A DNA stretch of 6,509 bases from Bacteroidota bacterium (GTDB lineage Bacteria > Bacteroidota > Ignavibacteria > UBA10030 > UBA8401), in the NCBI GenBank assembly GCA_030824175.1, contig JAVBYH010000189.1, positions 1 to 6,509 on the forward strand. Reading direction: 5' to 3'. Within the stretch, counting starts at the first letter, position 1. Every line of letters starts with the position of its first letter. The notes beneath the pieces were generated by a model. The model was not told the DNA's origin. It did no database searches and saw only the letters and a program-made list of their open reading frames with translations. Shown in pieces: positions 1 through 5,573 of the stretch. The translations under genes were made by a program, and so were the position numbers.

Positions 1-567
1 CGCGAGGGTTCGAAGATCCGGCGCCGCGCGGAGGATGGCCTCGAGACCCGTCATCGGAACAATGAGCGTCTCCAAGCCGGCGTTGATGAGGCGGATCGGA
101 TGCGTTGCGTCGATGTCGTCGACGCGGCAATGCAGCGCCGCGGCCGCATCCGAGGGCGCAATAACGGCCTCCGCATGTACAGCCGGCGGCGACGAGATGT
201 AGACGGAGCGCTCATCGTCATACCGGTTCTCCACGGCGAGCCGCGCCGTCCGCGTCGCGATCGTCAGCGTCCTCCGCCCGCGCAGCAGCGCACTGTCGGC
301 AATGATGTCGTTCATGATCGCGATCGTCGCATGGCCGCAGAAGGCGACCTCGCGCTCTGACGAAAAATAGCACAGATCGAAATCCGCTGCGGCGCCGGGA
401 CTAACGAAGCCGACCTCGCTCACGCAGCCTTTGAGTTCCTTCGCGATCCGGAGTTTTTCGGCGTCGGAGAGCTCGTCGAGGCTGTCGAGGTACACGACAG
501 CGGCGGGATTCCCCGACGACGCAGACGTGGCGAATGCATCGATCTTCTTGAATCGTACTGTTTTCAT
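1..567 (-). CDS. PhzF-family isomerase/epimerase-like protein, 3' end missing (partial)
   Basis: The frame is open from an ATG at 567 to the left edge, giving 189 residues without a stop. The N-terminal half of a PhzF-family protein is readable: DAFATSASSGNPAAV at residues 10-24, a Ser-Glu pair at 50-51 in VSEVGFV, and the signature FCGHATIA at 76-83. Glu51 aligns with the catalytic glutamate of PhzF, the enzyme that isomerises trans-2,3-dihydro-3-hydroxyanthranilate in phenazine synthesis. The fold is that of diaminopimelate epimerase, two similar halves with the active site between them. Family members usually have 260-300 residues, so about one third is outside the window. Most chromosomal homologues are not phenazine enzymes and their substrates are unknown; nothing else here suggests phenazine synthesis, so only the family is assigned. 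The gene follows the lipoprotein gene by 26 nt and probably shares its transcript. A weak AGGA at 578-581 lies 10 nt before the start. Confidence 0.9.
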   Translation of the reverse strand, partial: MKTVRFKKIDAFATSASSGNPAAVVYLDSLDELSDAEKLRIAKELKGCVSEVGFVSPGAAADFDLCYFSSEREVAFCGHATIAIMNDIIADSALLRGRRTLTIATRTARLAVENRYDDERSVYISSPPAVHAEAVIAPSDAAAALHCRVDDIDATHPIRLINAGLETLIVPMTGLEAILRAAPDLRTLA

Positions 568-593
568 GCGGTGATGATCCTGGTGTGGGGGTG

Positions 594-1091
594 CTACGAA
601 ATCCAGAGGAGAACGTCCTTGATGACTTTCCACGTGCCGTTGATGCGTTCGACGGTGTAGAGGTTTCCCGATGCGCTCAATCCCCCCTCGAAATATCCCC
701 CCTCGACCTCGGCCCTCACGGCCGTGATCGTCGTTATAGTACCGACGTGGAAGAGCAGTCCCCGCTCGTGCGTGCGCTTGTCGAAGACCCCTTCGGGACT
801 CGTCGAGCATTCGGAGGCGCGCCTCACGGCAGGCGTGCGCCGTGCGAATCGCGCCATGAACACGTCGTCGAAGTCCGCGTACAAGACCTGCGAGTCGTCC
901 ACCGTTTTCCTGCCGATGAAGTACACCTTCGTGTTATTTTGCTGGGCCGATTCGTTGTTATCGAACATGTACGCGAAGACGGCCGCTCGGATGGCATCGG
1001 CGTGCGCGGATACGGACGGCCCCGTCCCCTGATCCCTGCAGCCCGAGGCGGCGGTCAACAGCACGCATAAACAAGCGACGAAGATTTTCAT
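594..1091 (-). CDS. Small predicted lipoprotein of unknown function
   Basis: This 165-residue protein begins with a typical lipoprotein signal: MKIF, a hydrophobic stretch, then AASGC with the lipidated cysteine at residue 18. Residue 19 is Arg, not Asp, so by the E. coli rule it would go to the outer membrane, but that rule may not hold here. The mature part (about 148 residues) looks like a single mixed alpha/beta domain. It has a helix-like DAIRAAVFAYMF near 32-43, KVYFIG at 55-60, and a glycine-rich strand region GGYFEGGLSASGN at 131-143. It ends with INGTWKVIKDVLLWIS. This ending and the GGYFEGGLSASGN core resemble, from memory, a family of short uncharacterised bacterial proteins; no function is assigned. 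The start is well supported, since AAGGGAG lies 7 nt upstream and the signal peptide begins at this ATG. It sits 86 nt after rnhB and 26 nt before the PhzF-family gene, probably under its own promoter. Confidence 0.82.
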   Translation of the reverse strand: MKIFVACLCVLLTAASGCRDQGTGPSVSAHADAIRAAVFAYMFDNNESAQQNNTKVYFIGRKTVDDSQVLYADFDDVFMARFARRTPAVRRASECSTSPEGVFDKRTHERGLLFHVGTITTITAVRAEVEGGYFEGGLSASGNLYTVERINGTWKVIKDVLLWIS

Positions 1092-1098
1092 CAGTGCG

Positions 1099-1105
1099 CT
1101 CCCTT
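1099..1105 (-). promoter_or_regulatory. Strong ribosome-binding site of the lipoprotein gene
   Basis: On the minus strand AAGGGAG lies 7 nt before the ATG at 1091. It is the only close Shine-Dalgarno match at good spacing in the window. The other starts have weak or no such motif. It fixes the lipoprotein start. Confidence 0.7.
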
Positions 1106-1117
1106 CTCGTATGCATC

Positions 1118-1146
1118 AATGTACCTCGGCGACAAAAGAGAATCAA
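1118..1146 (-). promoter_or_regulatory. Candidate sigma70-type promoter for the lipoprotein and PhzF-family genes
   Basis: On the minus strand TTGATT (1146-1141, -35-like, 4 of 6 bases to TTGACA) is followed after exactly 17 nt by TACATT (1123-1118, -10-like, 4 of 6 to TATAAT). Transcription would begin near 1110, about 20 nt before the lipoprotein ATG, leaving a short leader with the AAGGGAG site. The element lies in the largest intergenic gap of the window (1092-1177), between rnhB and the lipoprotein gene. Matches of this quality occur by chance. If the host is in Bacteroidota the main promoter consensus differs (TTG near -33, TAnnTTTG near -7), which lowers confidence. Confidence 0.3.
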
Positions 1147-1177
1147 GCGCTGCGGCCGTGTGCACGCGGGCCTCCCT

Positions 1178-1828
1178 TCACCCTTTATGGAGGACGAACG
1201 AGCGTCTGTGTATCGGGCATTGGCCGTGCTCGCGGATGGCGGCGATATGCGCGCTCGTCCCGTAGCCCTTATGCCGGGCGAAATTATATTCGGGATAGAT
1301 CGCGTCGAGTTCGCACATCATCCTGTCGCGCGTGACCTTCGCGATGATCGACGCCGCGGCGATGGAATGCGACCGCGCGTCCCCCTTCACGATGTTGAGC
1401 ACGGGATACTGCGCATGGCGGAAAAAATTCCCGTCCACAAGCAGCTGTTCGGGCGCGACGTTCAGGTTCGCGATCGCGATCCGCATTGCCAGCATCGAGG
1501 CCTGGAGGATGTTGATGCGGTCGATCTCCGCGTGGTCCACGACGCCGACGCCGACGGCCACGGCCGCGGAGCGTATGTCGTCGAAGAGCAGGTCGCGTTT
1601 CTTCTCCGTGAGTTTCTTCGAGTCGTTCACCCCGCCGATGAGAACGCCGCGGGGGAAGATCACCGCTGCGGCGACGACGGGACCGGCGAGGGGGCCGCGG
1701 CCGGCCTCGTCCACGCCGGCAATATGCACCATCCCCTTCGCCCAATACCGCTCTTCATACAGCAGCAGGAGCGGCGTTCCGCCGGGTGCGTCTTCCATGT
1801 CTTCATGTACCGCTTGCTGAACGTCCAT
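1178..1828 (-). CDS. rnhB: Ribonuclease HII
   Basis: RNase HII cuts the RNA strand of RNA/DNA hybrids and nicks 5' of single ribonucleotides misincorporated in DNA, starting ribonucleotide excision repair in the cytoplasm. The catalytic set is complete (numbering from the ATG at 1828): Asp40 and Glu41 in GVDEAGRGPLAGP, Asp132 in LLVDGN, and Asp150 in KGDARS, with the 18-residue Asp-Asp spacing of the E. coli enzyme. SIAAASIIAKVTRDR at 154-168, HKGYGT at 186-191 and PIHRRSF near the C-terminus are also family hallmarks. At 216 residues it is a little longer than the E. coli protein (198); the extra is an N-terminal tail before the YEERYW segment. The frame is open further to a TTG at 1855 that would overlap the UbiA gene by 20 nt. 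The ATG at 1828, 7 nt after the UbiA stop with GGATAAG just upstream, is preferred. Met11 (1798) is a possible later start. It is probably co-transcribed with the UbiA gene. Confidence 0.97.
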   Translation of the reverse strand: MDVQQAVHEDMEDAPGGTPLLLLYEERYWAKGMVHIAGVDEAGRGPLAGPVVAAAVIFPRGVLIGGVNDSKKLTEKKRDLLFDDIRSAAVAVGVGVVDHAEIDRINILQASMLAMRIAIANLNVAPEQLLVDGNFFRHAQYPVLNIVKGDARSHSIAAASIIAKVTRDRMMCELDAIYPEYNFARHKGYGTSAHIAAIREHGQCPIHRRSFVLHKG

Positions 1829-1835
1829 ACGTGTC

Positions 1836-2660
1836 TTATCCGAGATAAATCGCAACGAGACCGACGACCATGTCGTATTTGATGATCGTGCTGAGGCGAT
1901 GAAGATTCGCGACCGATGTGTTCACCCACAACGATCCGACGACGTACGACAGGACGGTGACCATGCCCGCACCGACGAGCATCGCATACGTCAATGAATA
2001 AATGCCGGCCGCAAACGGATACACCGCCGCGATCATGACGGCGACAAGGAAGACAGTGGCAGCCGCGGCGGCGGCGTTCATGCCGAATCTCACTGGCAGC
2101 GTCGCGGCCCCGTGCATGCGGTCGCCTTCCACATCCTCCATGTCCTTGATGATCTCGCGCCCCACATTGAGCAGGAACGCAAACACCGCCGGGAGCATCG
2201 CACGGTCGATATTGCCGACGGCGGCCCCGCCGTAGACGAACGCGAGTCCCGTCATGAAGCCGACGGCGAGATTGCCAAGGAGCACGGTGCGCTTCAGCAC
2301 GGAGCTGTAGAGGTACAGGAAGAGCACGGAGAACAGCGCGATGTACTGCGCGGCCGGGGGAAGCAGGAAGCAGCATGACAGTGCCGCCGCGTTGAGCGCC
2401 ATGTAGAGGACCCTGGCGTGGTCCATCGGCACCGCGCCGGTCACAAGCACGCGCTCCGGCTTGTTCACCCTGTCTATCTCCACATCGAGGATGTCGTTGA
2501 TCACCATGCCGCCCGAGCCGATGAGCGCGCCCGAGACGGCCGCCGCCGCGATGGCGAGCCACTGACCGCCGGTGCCCCCGGCGAGCAGCGACGCGACGCC
2601 GATTGAAAACAGGGCGATGACGAGGTTCGATGGACGCAGGAGGCGCACGTATGGAGTCAT
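1836..2660 (-). CDS. UbiA-family prenyltransferase, digeranylgeranylglyceryl-phosphate synthase-like
   Basis: This 274-residue polytopic membrane protein is an intact UbiA-superfamily prenyltransferase, which joins an isoprenoid diphosphate to an acceptor within the membrane using Mg2+. Both aspartate-rich motifs are visible: NDILDVEIDRVNKP at 55-68 (Asn55, Asp56, Asp59, Asp63) and KDMEDVEGDR at 172-181 (Asp173, Asp176, Asp180). Hydrophobic segments fill most of the rest, consistent with about eight or nine membrane helices. The pattern ND-x2-D-x3-D-x2-NKPER, with KDxEDxxGD followed by GAATLPVRFG, is closest to digeranylgeranylglyceryl phosphate synthase (geranylgeranylglycerol-phosphate geranylgeranyltransferase), the second prenylation step of archaeal ether lipids. 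Such homologues are common in Bacteroidota and relatives. Alternatives are a quinone enzyme (MenA- or UbiA-like) or a tocopherol/chlorophyll-synthase-like enzyme. No GGGP synthase or quinone gene is in the window, so the substrate is inferred. The start at 2660 begins with MTPYVRLLRPSN, typical of the family. No strong ribosome-binding site precedes it. Confidence 0.9.
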   Translation of the reverse strand: MTPYVRLLRPSNLVIALFSIGVASLLAGGTGGQWLAIAAAAVSGALIGSGGMVINDILDVEIDRVNKPERVLVTGAVPMDHARVLYMALNAAALSCCFLLPPAAQYIALFSVLFLYLYSSVLKRTVLLGNLAVGFMTGLAFVYGGAAVGNIDRAMLPAVFAFLLNVGREIIKDMEDVEGDRMHGAATLPVRFGMNAAAAAATVFLVAVMIAAVYPFAAGIYSLTYAMLVGAGMVTVLSYVVGSLWVNTSVANLHRLSTIIKYDMVVGLVAIYLG

Positions 2661-2687
2661 GAGGATTCGTTATGTTTGTAAACGCCG

Positions 2688-2708
2688 GCTGCATGCGTTG
2701 CATGCAGC
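2688..2708. repeat. Perfect 9-bp inverted repeat (hairpin) between the Omp85 and UbiA genes
   Basis: The arms GCTGCATGC (2688-2696) and GCATGCAGC (2700-2708) pair perfectly around a 3-nt loop. The element begins 3 nt after the stop codon of the Omp85-like gene and ends 27 nt before the UbiA start. In the direction of transcription it is followed by CGGCGTTTAC rather than a run of T, so it is not a standard intrinsic terminator. It could protect the upstream transcript end, weakly attenuate, or bind a dimeric protein, since each arm contains the palindrome GCATGC. The pairing is seen directly; the role is unknown. Confidence 0.5.
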
Positions 2709-2711
2709 GCG

Positions 2712-4268
2712 CTAAAATTCGTTGACGATGCCGAAATGGATCTTGCCGTTGCTGAAGCTGTCGCCGCGGCCGATCGCATAACTCACGCCGAGAATGCCGA
2801 GCGCCGTTTCGAGCCTGGCACCGATGCCGACGCCGGAGAGCAGCTTCTCCTGTGCGGCGATGCCGTTCGCCGCCTCATCCGGGCGCGAAAAATATCCGCC
2901 GTCGGCGAATGCAAACACGTGAGAGAACCGTCCGGTGAGGAACCGGTATTCGATCGACGCCCACGCCACGCGCGATCCGAAGAACTGGTTCTCACGATAC
3001 CCGCGTACTGTCGTGGAACCGCCGAACTGATACATGTCGCTCAGCTCGAGCTCGGAGGATGTCACCTGTTTTCCATGCACTCCGAGTGCAATGACGTGCC
3101 GGGGCCACGGCATCGTGTAGAGATCCACGTCCACTGCGATGCGGCTTGTCACATACTCCTTCACGTCGACCGTTGCCATAAAGGCCGGCGGACCCGTGAT
3201 CTTCTTCGTCCCGCTCTGGTAGCTTGTGCTGTACTGCACGCCGGAGGAGGGCGCGCGCACATTGTCGCGCGTGTCGTACCGGACCTCCCCTCCCAGGAAG
3301 AGCGACGAACTTTCGTAGACGGTGAATTGCGCGAGGCCGGCCGAGGGGTAGATGGACTCGGCGTTCACCGTCCCGGCGAGCGTCAGCTCGTCCGTGAGAT
3401 TGTAATCGCCCCGCGCCGACATGACGCTCTTCACATAGAGCGAATCCTGCTTCCGCTGGTAGTAGCCGACACTGAGGTCCAGCGGAATCGCAAGGAACCA
3501 CGGCTCGGTATACGAAAACTCCAACTCCTGCGTGGACGATGTTTCGCGCTGCCATCGGGCGGCGACCTTGCGGCCCGTCCCGAAGATGTTCTTCATCGTC
3601 AGGGCGGCCAGCCCCGTGAGGTACCCGCCTTCGGTCGCCGTGGCTCCCGGCACGTAGCCAAGCACGCCGTCGAACATCGTTGTGTTCCCTTCCTCGATAG
3701 TGCAGAGCAGACCGCCCGAGCGAACGAGTGTGTCCGCCGCCGTCGAATCGTTCAGGAGATACAATTGAATCTCACCCACCGATGAAAAGAGCTGCAGGCG
3801 TTCGAGGCGGCGACGCAGGCGATCGGCCTTCGATTGCGAAAACAGTTCGCCCGGCCGCAGCCGAGCTTCGCGGATGAGCACGTCGCTGTTCGATGCCGAG
3901 TTACCCTGTACCGTCATCTCGCGCAGGACTACGCGGGGTCCCTCGGCAAGGTGGTACACGATGCCGGCCCCGAGCGCGTCCACGGAGTCGTCGAGCCGGA
4001 TCTCAATCCGAATCGACGTGAAGGGGAATCCGAGGCCGCTGTAATGCGCGAGCATCGCCTCGACGTCACGCTCGACGGCGGGCTGCTCGAGCACTGCACC
4101 TTCGGAAAGTTCCGCGAGCTGCCGGAGCGCTGATACGCTCACGGCAGACGCGCCTTCGTAACGGATGGACGAAATAACGGGCAGGACATGTTGGGAGCGG
4201 GCCGCGGCAGTGAGCGCCAGGAGCATCACGATCGACGACCGGAGGCCAAAGCGCATGACGTGCATCAT
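2712..4268 (-). CDS. Two-POTRA Omp85/BamA-family outer-membrane barrel protein
   Basis: This 518-residue protein has a signal peptide (hydrophobic SIVMLLALTAAARSQ, cleavage near residue 26). Two POTRA-like domains follow: about 30-112 (starts ISSIRYEGAS, ends YHLAEGP) and about 113-195 (starts REMTVQGNSAS, with FSQSKADRLRRRLERL, ends CTIEEGN). The remaining 320 residues fit a 16-strand outer-membrane barrel. YDTRDN at 331-336, VRGYRE at 421-426 (the conserved loop-6 motif of Omp85 proteins) and the terminal aromatic strand GKIHFGIVNEF all point to the family. BamA usually has five POTRA domains and TamA three. Two make this resemble TpsB/FhaC transporters or the short Bacteroidota/Chlorobiota BamA-like proteins, so it is probably not the essential BamA. 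It may insert, export or anchor a partner. The ATG overlaps the stop of the GWxTD gene as ATGA, so the two are likely made together; the secreted GWxTD protein is a candidate partner. An in-frame ATG at residue 5 is an alternative start. Confidence 0.93.
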   Translation of the reverse strand: MMHVMRFGLRSSIVMLLALTAAARSQHVLPVISSIRYEGASAVSVSALRQLAELSEGAVLEQPAVERDVEAMLAHYSGLGFPFTSIRIEIRLDDSVDALGAGIVYHLAEGPRVVLREMTVQGNSASNSDVLIREARLRPGELFSQSKADRLRRRLERLQLFSSVGEIQLYLLNDSTAADTLVRSGGLLCTIEEGNTTMFDGVLGYVPGATATEGGYLTGLAALTMKNIFGTGRKVAARWQRETSSTQELEFSYTEPWFLAIPLDLSVGYYQRKQDSLYVKSVMSARGDYNLTDELTLAGTVNAESIYPSAGLAQFTVYESSSLFLGGEVRYDTRDNVRAPSSGVQYSTSYQSGTKKITGPPAFMATVDVKEYVTSRIAVDVDLYTMPWPRHVIALGVHGKQVTSSELELSDMYQFGGSTTVRGYRENQFFGSRVAWASIEYRFLTGRFSHVFAFADGGYFSRPDEAANGIAAQEKLLSGVGIGARLETALGILGVSYAIGRGDSFSNGKIHFGIVNEF

Positions 4269-5563
4269 TTCGCCCGCTGCAGAAGATCGTAAATTGGTGT
4301 CAGCAGTTTAAAATCGCCGAAGCCGGTCTCGTCGGCGAAGATGACCTGCCGGTTGTAATCGTAGTATGACCAGATCTCGTACGGCTTCGAGTCGATGTCG
4401 AACGGATGGCGCTCCACGTTATTCGGCGATCCGAGGAGGATGAACACCATGCCCATGTCCGTGCGCCATCCGGCGAGATAATGCGAAAAATGTTCGTTCG
4501 CGTATTCGACGCGCGCATAATACTCTTCCATGTACTCGTTGCGCTTCGTATCGGGACTCGGATCGCGCCGCTGCCAGAAATCCTGGAACAGTTTCTGCTT
4601 CTCCTCGTTCGTCTTGGCGTCGTTCATGTCGGTATATTCCCCGTCCTTCGCGATATACCGAAGCTGCCGCACGGCAAGATCCAGGTCGTTGATGCTGAAG
4701 GGCATGTTCCCCCACCGCGCCACGAACGATTTTTTCTTCACTGTGCTCTGCGGCTCCCCGTCCACGACAGGCTTCAGCGTCCTGTTCTCGACCGTCAGCA
4801 TATAGGTGCCCGCCGAATATTGGGCGGTGTCCAGCTTCTCGATGATCTGCGTCTTCCCGCCCGTCACCCTATGGAGCACGCGCTGCGAAAACACACTCTT
4901 GTCCTTCAGGCCCGTGATCGTGTACAGCGATTCGACGGAATCGACACCGGTGCCGTTATACACCTCGTAGAACACATAGAGGCCGTTCACGACGTCCGCC
5001 ACATTGCCGGTGATGTTCGGCACGATGTTCAGCCGGCCCTTGTCGCTTGAGACGCGGCTGATGAGCATCACATCGCTCATCGACAGGACGGGCAGCGCAT
5101 AATTGTCGACGACGATCTTCTTCACCACCGTAGCGGTCTTCTTCGATTCAAGGTCGTGCACCTGGGCCCGCAGGATGTAGATCCCCGGCACGAGATCGAA
5201 CGATCGCTGCGTGAGATTGTAGGCCCCCCGCTTTTCCGTCTCCTCGTACGTTTGATGGCGCACATCCTCCGTCGTCACGCGTTCGCCCATGACGCCATTT
5301 TCCTCGGTAAGCACGTTCACTGTCACCTCGTATTGCGCCCGGTACGAGGCGTTGTTGGCGACGAAGCGGAGTACATCGTATGGCACGTGGATATAGACGT
5401 CGAGGCGCGAATGGAGCGAATCGGCGGAGGCAAAACTGATCGCATCCATGAAAAATTCGGGAATGTCGATCCCCGGCGTCGGTTTACGCGCCTCTACCTG
5501 GGCGTCGGCCGGGATCCACAGCGCGCACAGGATGAGCAGCATGTATGGTACACGAGAGTTCAT
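4265..5563 (-). CDS. Secreted GWxTD-domain protein
   Basis: The product is 432 residues from the ATG at 5563. It starts with a signal peptide (MNSRVPYMLLILCALWIPADAQ, cleavage after the final AQ near residue 22), so it acts in the periplasm or at the surface. Residues about 50-285 are beta-rich, with two segments that each end in a similar strand, PGIYILRAQV (about 126-135) and AGTYMLTVEN (about 251-260). This suggests two sandwich domains. The C-terminal third is the GWxTD domain: FWQRRDPSPDTKRNEYMEEY, then YANEHF, GWRTDMG with the signature GWRTD at 365-369, LLGSPNN, YEIWSYY and GFGDFKLL. GWxTD proteins are widespread in Bacteroidota, Chlorobiota, Acidobacteria and Gemmatimonadetes, and their function is unknown. 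The ORF also opens at an ATG at 5587 that overlaps rimO by 14 nt with GGAG touching the codon. The start at 5563, 10 nt after the rimO stop, is preferred because it gives a normal signal peptide. The stop overlaps the Omp85 gene start by 4 nt. Confidence 0.88.
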   Translation of the reverse strand: MNSRVPYMLLILCALWIPADAQVEARKPTPGIDIPEFFMDAISFASADSLHSRLDVYIHVPYDVLRFVANNASYRAQYEVTVNVLTEENGVMGERVTTEDVRHQTYEETEKRGAYNLTQRSFDLVPGIYILRAQVHDLESKKTATVVKKIVVDNYALPVLSMSDVMLISRVSSDKGRLNIVPNITGNVADVVNGLYVFYEVYNGTGVDSVESLYTITGLKDKSVFSQRVLHRVTGGKTQIIEKLDTAQYSAGTYMLTVENRTLKPVVDGEPQSTVKKKSFVARWGNMPFSINDLDLAVRQLRYIAKDGEYTDMNDAKTNEEKQKLFQDFWQRRDPSPDTKRNEYMEEYYARVEYANEHFSHYLAGWRTDMGMVFILLGSPNNVERHPFDIDSKPYEIWSYYDYNRQVIFADETGFGDFKLLTPIYDLLQRAK

Positions 5564-5573
5564 TGTATGAGTA

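Noticed and set aside
1147..1177. A possible intrinsic terminator after rnhB, from a GC-rich stretch followed at a distance by a T-rich stretch.
   Set aside because: The stem needs a bulge and a very small loop, and the T-rich bases come more than 10 nt after it, so it does not have the form of a terminator.
1829..1855. A TTG start for rnhB at 1855, overlapping the UbiA gene by 20 nt.
   Set aside because: The ATG at 1828 lies 7 nt after the UbiA stop, has a partial ribosome-binding site and gives a length nearer the family norm; the extra nine residues show no family similarity.
1094..1882. A 262-codon plus-strand reading frame opposite rnhB.
   Set aside because: It is antisense to rnhB, whose product carries all catalytic residues; the translation is Arg-, Asp- and His-rich and shows no known motif.
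1660..2703. A 347-codon minus-strand frame spanning the UbiA and rnhB genes.
   Set aside because: It is an out-of-frame reading of two well-supported genes, very rich in Arg, with no recognisable domain. The UbiA and RNase HII frames both keep full catalytic motifs.
2736..3785. A 349-codon plus-strand reading frame opposite the Omp85-like gene.
   Set aside because: It is antisense to a gene with clear family motifs and a signal peptide, its translation is rich in Arg, His and Pro without domain motifs, and long antisense frames are expected at this base composition.
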